A stretch of 64,000 bases of DNA from Phreatobacter sp. (GTDB taxonomy: Bacteria > Pseudomonadota > Alphaproteobacteria > Rhizobiales > Phreatobacteraceae). Positions 28,670 to 37,068 of the stretch are shown here, one piece after another. The notes under the pieces are model-generated. The model did no database searches. It saw only the letters and a list, made by a program, of their open reading frames with translations, and was not told where the DNA came from. The stretch lies in the NCBI RefSeq assembly GCF_030691135.1, contig NZ_JAUYFA010000039.1, forward strand, positions 114,036 to 178,035, written 5' to 3'. How positions within the stretch are numbered: the stretch's first letter is position 1; every line of letters starts with the position of its first letter. Position numbers and translations under genes: made by a program.

Positions 28670-31519
28670 ATGGTCCGTGATCCCGAGCGCCATCAAAGAC
28701 CTGACATGGATTCGTCTCTCCCCGAAAGCCGCGCCAAGCGACAGGCCGCCATCCGAGGCCCCCTGATCGAGGCCTCCGTCCTCGCCGCCGACCTCGAGAC
28801 CATCACCGTCGCCGCCGGCAAGACCCAGGATGCGCGAGCCGAGGTGGTCCAGATCCTCAAGCGCCGCCTGGCGGAAGCTCGCCGCACCGCCGAGGAGCGG
28901 TTGATCGCGACCTCCGACGGGCGCGGCTGCGCCGAGGCCCTGTCGCATTTCCAGGACGATGTGATCCGCGCCCTCTACCGCTGGATCATGGACCAGCTCT
29001 ACCCCTCGGAGAATCCCTCGTCCGGTGAGCGCATGGCCATCGTCGCCACCGGCGGCTACGGCCGCGGCATGCTGGCGCCGGGCTCGGATATCGATCTCTT
29101 GTTCCTGCTGCCCTACAAGCAGACGGCCTGGGGCGAGAGCGTCGCCGAGGCCATGCTCTACTGCCTCTGGGACATGGGGCTGAAGGTCGGCCACGCGACC
29201 CGCTCCGTCGACGAGTGCATCCGCCAGGCCCGCACGGACTTCACCATCCGCACCGCCCTGCTCGAGGCGCGCTACATCCTGGGCGACGCGCAGCTCTTCG
29301 GTGAACTGGAGCGGCGCTTCGTCGCCGAGGTCGTCCGTGACACGGTGCCCGAATTCGTCGCCGCCAAGCTCGCCGAGCGCGACGAGCGCCACCGCAAGAC
29401 CGGCCAGTCCCGCTATCTCGTCGAACCCAACGTCAAGGACGGCAAGGGCGGCCTGCGCGACCTGCACACGCTGTTCTGGATCGCCCGCTACGCCTACCGC
29501 GTGAAGACCGATGAGGAACTCGCCAAGAAGGGCGTCTTCACCCGCCGCGAAGCGCAGATGTTCCGCCGCTGCGAGACATTCCTGTGGACCGTGCGCTGCC
29601 ACCTGCACTTCCTCACCGGGCGGCAGGAGGAGCGCCTGTCCTTCGACCTGCAGCGGGAACTGGCGCCGCGTCTCGGCTACCGCGGCCATAACGGCCTGGT
29701 CGATGTCGAGCGCTTCATGAAGCACTACTTCCTCATCGCCAAGGATGTCGGGGATCTCACCGCCATCCTCTGCGCGGAGCTGGAGGAGCGGCACGAGAAG
29801 CCCGCGCCCGTCCTCGACCGCTTCATCGCGCGGCTCAGGCCGAAGTCGCGCCGCGGCTTCAAGGAGAGCCCGGACTTCCAGATCGACCACGACCGCATCA
29901 CGGTGGCGGACGATCAGGCCTTCGCCCGCGATCCCGTCAACCTCATCCGCATGTTCTGGCTGGCGGACCGCTACAACCTCGCCTTCCACCCCGACGCCAT
30001 CCGGCTGCTTACCAAGTCGCTGAAGCTCGTCGACGACAAGCTGCGCAACGACCCGGCGGCGAACCAGCTGTTCCTGTCCATCCTGACCTCGGCGAACACG
30101 CCCGAGATCGTTCTGCGGCGGATGAACGAGGCCGGCCTCCTCGGGCGCTTCGTCCCGGATTTCGGCCGGGTCGTCGCGATGATGCAGTTCAACATGTACC
30201 ACCACTACACGGTGGACGAGCACCTGCTGCGCTGCATCGGCATCCTCCAGCAGATCGAGCGCGGCGGCGATCCGAGCCTCGGCCTCGCCGCCGATCTCGT
30301 GAAGACCGTGCAGCCGCGCAACCGCGACCTGCTCTATGTCGCGCTGTTCCTGCACGACATTGCCAAGGGCCGCCCCGAGGACCACTCGACCGCCGGTGCG
30401 AAGATCGCCCGCAAGCTCTGCCCGCGCTTCGGCCTCAATGCGCTGGAGACCGAGACGGTCGCCTGGCTGGTCGAGCAGCATCTGGTCATGTCGACCATTG
30501 CCCAGTCGCGCGACCTCGCCGAGCGCAAGACCATCGAGACCTTCGCCAATGTCGTCCAGTCGCTGGAGCGGATGAAGCTGATGCTGATCCTCACCACCGC
30601 CGACATCATGGCGGTGGGGCCGGGCGTCTGGAACGGCTGGAAGAGCCAGTTGCTGCGGACCCTCTATTACGAGACCGAGCCGGTCGTGACCGGCGGTTTC
30701 TCCGAGGTCAACCGCTCCCGCCGCGTCGAGATCGCCCAGGAGGAGTTCCGCCGCGCTGTGCCTGCGAGGCTGCCCGCTCTCTCCGGCGACGCGCTGGAGA
30801 CCTATATCGGCCGTCACTACGCCGCCTACTGGCTCAAGGTCGACCTCGCCACCAAGATCGAACATGCCCGCTTCCTCAAACAGGCCGAGGACGAGGGGCG
30901 CTCCCTCGCCACCCGCATCGAGCTCGTCGACGGCCAGGGCGTCATCCACCTGACCGTTCTCGCCCCGGACCACCCGCGGCTCTTGTCGATCATCGCCGGA
31001 GCCTGCGCCGCGACGGGCGCCAACATCGTCGGCGCGCAGATCTACACCACCACCGACGGCCTCGCGCTCGACACCATCTCGATCACCCGCGCCTTCGACC
31101 GCGACGAGGACGAGGAGCGCCGGGCGGGCCGCATCGCCGACGCCATCGAGAAGGCGCTGCGCGGGGAGATGAAGGTCGGCGAGGCAGTGGCCGCCGCCGC
31201 CAAGAAATCGCCATCGCGCCATCGCTCGCGGACGTTCCGCATTGCTCCGGACGTCTCGATCAACAACACCTGGTCGACCCGCTACACGGTGATCGAGGTC
31301 TCCGGCCTCGACCGCCCGGGGCTCCTGCACGACCTGACCTCGGCCCTCTCCCGCCACAGCCTCAACATCGCTTCCGCCTATGTCGCGACCTTCGGGGAGC
31401 GCGCCGTCGATGTCTTCTATGTCACCGACCTGATGGGCGCGAAGATCCAGTCGGCCCAGCGCCAGACGGCGATCCGCAAGGTGCTGACCAATGTCCTGGA
31501 GGACGAGGGCGCGCGCTGA
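28670..31519 (+). CDS. glnD: PII uridylyltransferase/uridylyl-removing enzyme GlnD
   Basis: The 949-residue nitrogen sensor adds UMP to, or removes it from, PII proteins in response to glutamine. The nucleotidyltransferase motif GGYGRGMLAPGSDIDL lies near residue 127. The PII-specific region KDGKGGLRDLHTLFWI is near 260, the HD hydrolase motif LHDIAKG near 562, and two C-terminal ACT domains near 760 and 873. ATG 28670 follows a GGAGCAGAG stretch; ATG 28706 is a possible alternative. All key motifs are intact. Its place after the urea transporter joins nitrogen uptake and nitrogen sensing. Confidence 0.95.
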   Translation: MVRDPERHQRPDMDSSLPESRAKRQAAIRGPLIEASVLAADLETITVAAGKTQDARAEVVQILKRRLAEARRTAEERLIATSDGRGCAEALSHFQDDVIRALYRWIMDQLYPSENPSSGERMAIVATGGYGRGMLAPGSDIDLLFLLPYKQTAWGESVAEAMLYCLWDMGLKVGHATRSVDECIRQARTDFTIRTALLEARYILGDAQLFGELERRFVAEVVRDTVPEFVAAKLAERDERHRKTGQSRYLVEPNVKDGKGGLRDLHTLFWIARYAYRVKTDEELAKKGVFTRREAQMFRRCETFLWTVRCHLHFLTGRQEERLSFDLQRELAPRLGYRGHNGLVDVERFMKHYFLIAKDVGDLTAILCAELEERHEKPAPVLDRFIARLRPKSRRGFKESPDFQIDHDRITVADDQAFARDPVNLIRMFWLADRYNLAFHPDAIRLLTKSLKLVDDKLRNDPAANQLFLSILTSANTPEIVLRRMNEAGLLGRFVPDFGRVVAMMQFNMYHHYTVDEHLLRCIGILQQIERGGDPSLGLAADLVKTVQPRNRDLLYVALFLHDIAKGRPEDHSTAGAKIARKLCPRFGLNALETETVAWLVEQHLVMSTIAQSRDLAERKTIETFANVVQSLERMKLMLILTTADIMAVGPGVWNGWKSQLLRTLYYETEPVVTGGFSEVNRSRRVEIAQEEFRRAVPARLPALSGDALETYIGRHYAAYWLKVDLATKIEHARFLKQAEDEGRSLATRIELVDGQGVIHLTVLAPDHPRLLSIIAGACAATGANIVGAQIYTTTDGLALDTISITRAFDRDEDEERRAGRIADAIEKALRGEMKVGEAVAAAAKKSPSRHRSRTFRIAPDVSINNTWSTRYTVIEVSGLDRPGLLHDLTSALSRHSLNIASAYVATFGERAVDVFYVTDLMGAKIQSAQRQTAIRKVLTNVLEDEGAR

Positions 31520-31557
31520 CCGGCCTTGGAACGCCGTGGAGAGGTTTGCAGACCGGG

Positions 31558-31632
31558 AGTGCGTCCTTCGAGGCTCGCACTCGGACGATGCTTGACGCAT
31601 CGCCGAGGGCTCGCACCTCAGGATGAGGAGGG
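31558..31632 (-). repeat. Rhizobiales-type intergenic repeat, copy 2
   Basis: The copy runs AGTGCGTCCTTCGAGGCTCG ... GCTCGCACCTCAGGATGAGGAGGG and is the reverse of copy 3. Its middle is an unrelated short insert containing GATGCTTGACGCATC, itself a small palindrome. It lies in the 31520-31914 gap between glnD and the penicillin-binding protein gene. Confidence 0.75.
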
Positions 31633-31701
31633 GCTATGCTTTGCAACGCCGTCGAACGCAGACCGAGCCAGGCGTCTCTTGAGAGACGGTGCAGAACACC
31701 A

Positions 31702-31753
31702 CCCTCCTCATCCTGAGGTGCGAGGGCAAAGCCCGAGCCTCGAAGGACGCACT
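31702..31753 (+). repeat. Rhizobiales-type intergenic repeat, copy 3
   Basis: The copy runs CCCTCCTCATCCTGAGGTGCGAGG ... CGAGCCTCGAAGGACGCACT. It is inverted with respect to copy 2, so the pair could fold into a long hairpin with a 69-nt loop. The gap around it (31520-31914) holds no gene I can support. Confidence 0.75.
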
Positions 31754-31914
31754 GGCGTCGGGCAGGTCACCCATGGATACCCACCCGGACGCCGCCCGTT
31801 AACCCTGCCGAACGATGAAGGCCCTCCGCAAAATCGCCTTAACCGCCCCTTCATCGCGCCGGCTTTACCCGTGAAGAGCGGCATCAGGATGAAAAAGGGG
31901 CGGACCAGGCGGTC

Positions 31915-34122
31915 ATGGCGCGGCGCGGCGGAAAGGGCGAGCGGATCGAACCGAGCTTCGGCACGGGGCGCGGCGGTGCGGACCTCCGCGCCACGCGCGA
32001 GGATCGTCCCTGGCTGCGCTTCGGCGAACCACCGAAACCCGCCAGGCCCGCCAGGCCCCGCCGCAGCGATCCCGTCGAGGACGAGGCCCCCGTCGCGAAG
32101 GGCCGACGGCAGTCCGAAGGCCGGCGCGACCGCGCCGAGAAGCCGCGGCGCCGCAGGCGCCGGGGCATTCTCGGCACACTGGTCATCTGGGGCGCGACGC
32201 TGTCCATCTGGGGCCTGATCGTCGTCGCCGGCATCGTCGCCTGGTATGCCGCCCATCTGCCGCCGACCCATACGCTGGAAGTACCGCCGCGACCGCCGAA
32301 CATCGCCATCCTGGCCGCCGACGGCGCCGAACTCGCCAATCGCGGCGATACCGGCGGAGCGGCGATCCAGCTCAAGAGCCTGCCCAAACACGTCCCCCAG
32401 GCGCTGATCGCCATCGAGGACCGGCGCTTCTATTCGCATTTCGGTCTCGACGTGGTGGGCCTCGCCCGCGCCGTCGTCACCAATGTCACCAATCGCGGCG
32501 TCCATCAGGGCGGCTCGACGCTGAGCCAGCAGCTCGCCAAGAACCTGTTCCTGGCGCCCGACCGCACCCTCGGCCGCAAGGTCCAGGAAGCGCTGCTCGC
32601 CCTCTGGCTGGAGCACAATTACTCGAAGGACCAGATCCTCGAACTCTATCTGAACCGCGTCTATTTCGGCGCCGGCGCCTATGGCATCGAAGCCGCGGCG
32701 CGCCGCTACTACGACAAGCCGGCGACGGCCCTGACGCTGCAGGAGGCCGCCGTCATCGCCGGCCTGGTGAAGGCGCCCTCGCGGCTGGCGCCGACCCGCA
32801 ATCCTGGTGGCGCCCAGGCGCGTGCCCAACTCGTGCTCGCCGCCATGGCCGACCAGGGCTACATCACCGAGGCCCAGGCGCAGACCGCGCGCAGCAACCC
32901 CGCCCAGGCCAGCCGCGCCATTCCCGGCGGCTCCATCAACTATGTCGCTGACTGGATCATGGATCTCATCGACGACTATGTCGGCAAGGTCGAGACAGAC
33001 CTGACGGTCGAGACCACCATCGTCGGCCCGGTGCAGCAGGCGGCCGAGGCGGCCCTCGTCGAGACACTCGCCCGCGGCGGCCAGCGCTACAACGTCGGTC
33101 AGGGCGCCGTGGTCGTGCTCGACCGCGACGGCGCCATTCGCGCCCTCGTCGGCGGGCGCGACTATGCCCAGAGCCAGTTCAACCGGGCGGTCGCGGCGCG
33201 CCGGCAGCCGGGCTCCGCCTTCAAGCCCTTCGTCTATCTCGCCGCCCTCGAGCGCGGCCTGACCCCGGACACGATGCGCAACGACGCTCCAGTCGCCATC
33301 GCCGGCTGGCGCCCCGAAAACTACACCCGCGACTATCGCGGCGAGGTCAGCATGACCACCGCCCTCGCCGCCTCGCTCAACACGGTCGCCGTGCGCCTCG
33401 GCCAGGAGGTCGGTCCGCGCAGCGTCGTCCGCACGGCCCAGAAGCTCGGCATCGGCTCGGCGCTCGCCGCCAACCCCTCCATCGCGCTCGGAACGTCGGA
33501 GGTGAACGTCCTGGAACTCGTCGGCGCCTATGCCCCCTTCGCCAATGGCGGCACCGGCGTCATCCCCCATGTCATCACGCGCATCCGCAGCGCCAACGGC
33601 CGCGTGCTCTTCCAGCGCCAGCCCATGACCAACGGCCAGGTCGTCGAGCCGCGCCATGTCGCGATGATGAACGCCATGATGAACCAGACCACCGTCTCGG
33701 GAACGGCGCGCACCGTGCGCCTGCCGGGCTGGATCGTCGCGGGCAAGACCGGCACCAGCCAGGAATTCCGCGACGCCTGGTTCGTCGGCTATACGGGACG
33801 CTTCGTCGCAGGCGTGTGGCTCGGCAACGACGACGGCACGCCGACCCGTCGCCTCACCGGCGGCGGCCTGCCCGTCGACATCTGGAACAGGGTCATGGCC
33901 GAGGCCCACAAAGGCCAAACCATCGTCGATCTTCCCGGAAACTGGCGTTCCTACGATGCTCCGGGCCGGATTTTGCCAGGTGAAGCCCTCGACCAGCCCA
34001 TGACCCTGTCGCGTGTCGACCCTGGCGGGCGCCGTCCGCAGCGTCCCGCCGAACCCGAAGATCGCAGCGCCGTGGTCCGCCCGCAGCAGGAGGGGGGCTT
34101 CCTGGAACGCCTGTTCCGCTAG
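31915..34122 (+). CDS. Class A penicillin-binding protein (PBP1A family)
   Basis: The 735-residue bifunctional peptidoglycan synthase has a basic cytoplasmic tail and one membrane anchor (about residues 84-110). The glycosyltransferase domain (GT51) has EDRRFYSHFG (about 167) and GGSTLSQQLAKNLF. The transpeptidase domain has Ser434 in SAFK, the SLN motif and KTG near 609. The start is ATG 31915. It polymerises glycan strands and crosslinks peptides in the periplasm, and is a target of beta-lactams. The C-terminal tail is short and Pro/Arg-rich. TTAAC motifs lie upstream at 31799 and 31836. Confidence 0.93.
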   Translation: MARRGGKGERIEPSFGTGRGGADLRATREDRPWLRFGEPPKPARPARPRRSDPVEDEAPVAKGRRQSEGRRDRAEKPRRRRRRGILGTLVIWGATLSIWGLIVVAGIVAWYAAHLPPTHTLEVPPRPPNIAILAADGAELANRGDTGGAAIQLKSLPKHVPQALIAIEDRRFYSHFGLDVVGLARAVVTNVTNRGVHQGGSTLSQQLAKNLFLAPDRTLGRKVQEALLALWLEHNYSKDQILELYLNRVYFGAGAYGIEAAARRYYDKPATALTLQEAAVIAGLVKAPSRLAPTRNPGGAQARAQLVLAAMADQGYITEAQAQTARSNPAQASRAIPGGSINYVADWIMDLIDDYVGKVETDLTVETTIVGPVQQAAEAALVETLARGGQRYNVGQGAVVVLDRDGAIRALVGGRDYAQSQFNRAVAARRQPGSAFKPFVYLAALERGLTPDTMRNDAPVAIAGWRPENYTRDYRGEVSMTTALAASLNTVAVRLGQEVGPRSVVRTAQKLGIGSALAANPSIALGTSEVNVLELVGAYAPFANGGTGVIPHVITRIRSANGRVLFQRQPMTNGQVVEPRHVAMMNAMMNQTTVSGTARTVRLPGWIVAGKTGTSQEFRDAWFVGYTGRFVAGVWLGNDDGTPTRRLTGGGLPVDIWNRVMAEAHKGQTIVDLPGNWRSYDAPGRILPGEALDQPMTLSRVDPGGRRPQRPAEPEDRSAVVRPQQEGGFLERLFR

Positions 34123-34204
34123 CCCCTCGCTCTTGCGGGTCCCGGCAGCAACCCTACATGCAGGACTCCCGGTTGGGCCGGATTGGCAGTGGAGGAACGG
34201 TGCG

Positions 34205-34603
34205 ATGATGAAGATCGTCTGGTGGGGAGCCTTCGTCGGCGCCGCCTTCTGGTCGGTTTTCGCCTGGATCGCCTATGCCGTGGTCGACACGGTCGGGACC
34301 GGCGCGTCGAGCGTCGGTACGGTGCCGGGTTTCCCGGCCGAGCCCTTCACCTTCGCCTGGATCGCCGGCCTCGTGCATGGCCTCGGCGTCTCGGCGGTCA
34401 CGGTCACCTGGCTCTTCGGCATCGCCTTCATCTTCGGCGTGCCCCTCGTCATGCAGCGTGTCTTCGGTCGTCGGCGCGCGCAGGCGTCCCTGCCGGCCCG
34501 CCAGGCAGGAGCTTCATCGATCCCCGGCCAGTCATGGGGTTCGTCGATTCCCGGCGGACAACCGGTTTCCGCGCCGCCGCGTGACCGCGCGACAGGACGC
34601 TGA
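34205..34603 (+). CDS. Hypothetical membrane protein with two hydrophobic segments
   Basis: This 132-residue protein has hydrophobic segments at about residues 4-28 and 48-82 (VTVTWLFGIAFIFGVPLVM). The tail is Gly/Ser/Pro-rich with a repeated SSIPG motif. GAGGAACGG upstream of ATG 34205 is a usable ribosome site; the frame is open earlier inside the PBP gene, but that part is shadow. I do not recognise a family. Its position 82 bp after a PBP1A gene hints at an envelope function only. Confidence 0.7.
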   Translation: MMKIVWWGAFVGAAFWSVFAWIAYAVVDTVGTGASSVGTVPGFPAEPFTFAWIAGLVHGLGVSAVTVTWLFGIAFIFGVPLVMQRVFGRRRAQASLPARQAGASSIPGQSWGSSIPGGQPVSAPPRDRATGR

Positions 34604-34611
34604 CCGAAGCC

Positions 34612-35304
34612 CTATTCGAACAGATCGGCGAATGTCAGGTCGAGGCCGGCGACGCCCTTGAGGATTTCGGACAGGTGATGGCTCATCGCCGCCACCGCAC
34701 GCTCCGCGTTACCGTCCTCGATTGCGTTCAGGATCGCCTGATGCTGCTGGACCAGCGGATCCATCGACCCCGGTGAATGCAGCGTCAGCGCGCAGACGCG
34801 GTCCATATGCGCCTTCTGCATCTCCACGGCCGTCCAGGCCTCCATGCAGTCCGCGCCCTCCGCCAGGGCGATATGGAACAGGCTGTCGAGCCGCTGGAAA
34901 CCGGCATGATCACCCGCCCGCGCCGCCGTCTCTTGGGCGGCGATCAGCGAGGCCGCGCGGTCGCGATAATGCGTGTCAAACCGCTCGCAGGCACGCCTGA
35001 CGATGGCCACCTCGATCGCCTCGCGGATGAAGCGGGCGTCGAGCATGCGCCGGACGGAGAGCTTCACCACCACGGTCCCGCGCTGCGGCTGGACGTCGAG
35101 GAGACCCTGCCGCATCAGCGCGATGAAGGCCTCGCGGACGGGCTGCCGCGACACCTGAAACCGCTCGGCGATCTCCGACTCCGACAGGCGTTCGCCCGGA
35201 CGGATCGTCAGGTCGATGATGCCGGCGCGCAACTCGCGCTCGACCCGCGCCGCGGCGCTCTCCTGCATGCGCGGCAGGGACTGGATCGGGAGTGCGATCG
35301 TCAT
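34612..35304 (-). CDS. GntR/FadR-family (FCD) regulator of the uronate operon
   Basis: The 230-residue repressor has an N-terminal winged helix-turn-helix (PGERLSESEIAERFQVSRQPVREAFIAL, about residues 38-65) and an FCD ligand-binding domain with the metal-site His residues (FHIALAEG, HQAIL, HHLSE). It is divergent from the TRAP operon across about 150 bp, which holds candidate operators. By context it most likely senses a uronate breakdown product, the role of KdgR-like regulators of this family in Rhizobiales. ATG 35304 is chosen; the longer open frame upstream does not look like this family. Confidence 0.86.
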   Translation of the reverse strand: MTIALPIQSLPRMQESAAARVERELRAGIIDLTIRPGERLSESEIAERFQVSRQPVREAFIALMRQGLLDVQPQRGTVVVKLSVRRMLDARFIREAIEVAIVRRACERFDTHYRDRAASLIAAQETAARAGDHAGFQRLDSLFHIALAEGADCMEAWTAVEMQKAHMDRVCALTLHSPGSMDPLVQQHQAILNAIEDGNAERAVAAMSHHLSEILKGVAGLDLTFADLFE

Positions 35305-35329
35305 CGGTCGATGGATCCCATTTTCTTCT

Positions 35330-35354
35330 CTTGAACTTCCATACAAGTGCATAC
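35330..35354. promoter_or_regulatory. Candidate GntR operator between the regulator and the TRAP operon
   Basis: CTTG-N10-CAAG (35330-35347) overlaps a direct repeat CATAC-AAGTG-CATAC (35340-35354) in an AT-rich stretch. It lies 26-50 bp before the regulator start and about 100 bp before the dctP start, so it could control both. The site is inferred from symmetry alone. Confidence 0.4.
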
Positions 35355-35452
35355 TAGAATTGGTGCGGATCAGGAAGTCTGCATTTCGCAAGGCTCCGAT
35401 TGCCACGTTCCCCACCACAAGAAGGGAACATTGTTTCCACCGGGAGGATCCC

Positions 35453-36445
35453 ATGCTGACACGCCGCATCTTCGTGTCCACCGCCGGCGCCATCGTCGCC
35501 AGCCCCGCAATCATCGGTCGGCCTGCCGCCGCCCAGACCACGGTCACCCTGCGCTCCACGGACATTCATCCCGATGGTTATCCGACCATCGATGCGGTGA
35601 AGTTCATGGGCCAGCTCCTCGAGCAGCGCACCAGCGGCCGCATCAAGATCAACGTGTTCCACTCGGCCCAGCTCGGCCAGGAGCGCGACACGATCGACCA
35701 GACCCGTTTCGGCGTCATCGACATGAACCGCATCAACATGGCGCCGTTCAACAATCTGATCGCGTCGACCAACATTCCCTCGCTGCCCTTCATCTTCCGG
35801 TCCGTCGCGCATATGCGCAACGTCATGGACGGGGCGATCGGCGACTCGATCCTCAACGACTTCTCCGCCCACGGCCTCGTCGGCCTGGCCTTCTACGATT
35901 CGGGCTCGCGGTCCTTCTACAATTCCAAGCGACCAATCACGACGCCCGCCGACATGCGCGGCATGAAGATCCGTGTCCAGCAATCGGACATGTTTGTTGC
36001 CCTGGTGCAGGCTCTCGGCGCCAACGCGACGCCGATGCCCTTCGGCGAGGTGTTCACCAGCCTGCAGACCGGCGTCATCGACGGGGCCGAGAACAACTGG
36101 CCCAGCTACGAATCGACCCGCCACTTCGAGGTCGCCAAGTTCTATTCGCTCTCCGAGCACTCGCTCAGCCCCGAGGTTCTGGTGATGTCGAAGCGCTCCT
36201 TCGACAGGTTCAATGCCGCCGACCAGGCCCTCGTCCGCGCCGCAGCGAAGGAATCGGTCGCGAAGATGCGAGAGCTCTGGGACGCCCGCGAGAAGGCCTC
36301 CGAGGCGAAGGTCCGCGCCGGTGGCGCTGTCATCAACACTCTGGAGAAGCAGCCCTTCATCGACGCCATGAAGCCGGTCTACGACCGCTTCGTCACGGAC
36401 GCGAAGATGAAGGAACTCGTGGCGCGCATCCAGGCGCTGACCTGA
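35453..36445 (+). CDS. TRAP transporter substrate-binding protein DctP-type
   Basis: The 330-residue periplasmic receptor has a signal sequence with twin arginines (TRRIFVST, residues 3-10, cleavage near 28 after AAA), so Tat export is likely. The mature part has LTLRSTDIHPDGYPT-like opening strands and the family motif GVIDGAENNWPSYEST with the ligand-binding Asn/Arg region. GGGAGGA lies 5 nt before the ATG. It captures an organic acid, here probably a uronate from pectin or a related polymer, judged from the neighbouring kduI and kdgF genes. A perfect hairpin follows the stop. Confidence 0.9.
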   Translation: MLTRRIFVSTAGAIVASPAIIGRPAAAQTTVTLRSTDIHPDGYPTIDAVKFMGQLLEQRTSGRIKINVFHSAQLGQERDTIDQTRFGVIDMNRINMAPFNNLIASTNIPSLPFIFRSVAHMRNVMDGAIGDSILNDFSAHGLVGLAFYDSGSRSFYNSKRPITTPADMRGMKIRVQQSDMFVALVQALGANATPMPFGEVFTSLQTGVIDGAENNWPSYESTRHFEVAKFYSLSEHSLSPEVLVMSKRSFDRFNAADQALVRAAAKESVAKMRELWDAREKASEAKVRAGGAVINTLEKQPFIDAMKPVYDRFVTDAKMKELVARIQALT

Positions 36446-36452
36446 GCGGCCG

Positions 36453-36479
36453 GCCGGACCCGCCGACGGCGGGTCCGGC
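36453..36479. other. Perfect intercistronic hairpin after dctP
   Basis: GCCGGACCCGCC-GAC-GGCGGGTCCGGC is a 12-bp perfect stem with a 3-nt loop, 8 nt after the receptor stop and 61 nt before the small permease. No T-run follows, so it is more likely an mRNA-stabilising or partial-termination structure than a terminator. Such structures raise binding-protein dosage over permeases. Confidence 0.75.
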
Positions 36480-36539
36480 TCCCCGGCTGATCCCACGCCC
36501 CGCACGCCACTGGCGCAGACGAGCCCCCATCGAGATCCC

Positions 36540-37058
36540 ATGCGCGCCATCCTTGCTGTTCTCTCGCCGATCGCAGCCATCCTCAGCCGAATTTCGCTCC
36601 TCACCGCGGGCGTCGGCATCATCATCATGACGGTGCTCGTCTTCTGGAGCATCTTCGGTCGCTACATCCTCAACGATACGCCGACCTGGACGGAGCCGGC
36701 GGTGCTGTTGCTCATGAGCTGGTTCATCCTGCTCGGATCTGCCAGCGGGGTCCGCGAGCGCAGCCATATCGGCTTCGAGATCGGGCTGGCGGCATCGCCG
36801 CCGCCGCTGCGTTTCGCGCTCAAGCTGGTCACCGAGATCCTGCTCATCGGCTTCGGCCTCGCCATGGTCGGCTACGGAACGCAGCTCGCCGTCGGCACCT
36901 GGAGTGCCATGACGCCGATGATCGGCATCAGCCAGGGCTGGGACTACGTCCCGGTCGCCGTCGGCGGCGTATTGGTCACCCTCTTCTCGATCGAGCGCCT
37001 GCTGATGGTTCTGGCGGGCACAGATCAGACCGTCGCTTCCTCCATCGAACAGATCTGA
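36540..37058 (+). CDS. TRAP transporter small permease DctQ-type
   Basis: The 172-residue protein has four membrane segments (about residues 18-40, 54-75, 95-117, 135-155) and the DctQ pattern WTEPAVLLLMSWFILLGSASGVRERSHIGFE. It associates with the large permease and the receptor to form a sodium-driven importer. The gene lies 10 bp before dctM. Confidence 0.9.
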   Translation: MRAILAVLSPIAAILSRISLLTAGVGIIIMTVLVFWSIFGRYILNDTPTWTEPAVLLLMSWFILLGSASGVRERSHIGFEIGLAASPPPLRFALKLVTEILLIGFGLAMVGYGTQLAVGTWSAMTPMIGISQGWDYVPVAVGGVLVTLFSIERLLMVLAGTDQTVASSIEQI

Positions 37059-37068
37059 GGCCGCGACG

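Noticed and set aside
28607..31600. 997-codon open frame on the minus strand
   Set aside because: It covers glnD in antisense and shows the same low-complexity acidic pattern; glnD on the plus strand has all its motifs.
31708..33918. 736-codon open frame antisense to the PBP gene
   Set aside because: No family features; the plus-strand PBP has glycosyltransferase and transpeptidase motifs.
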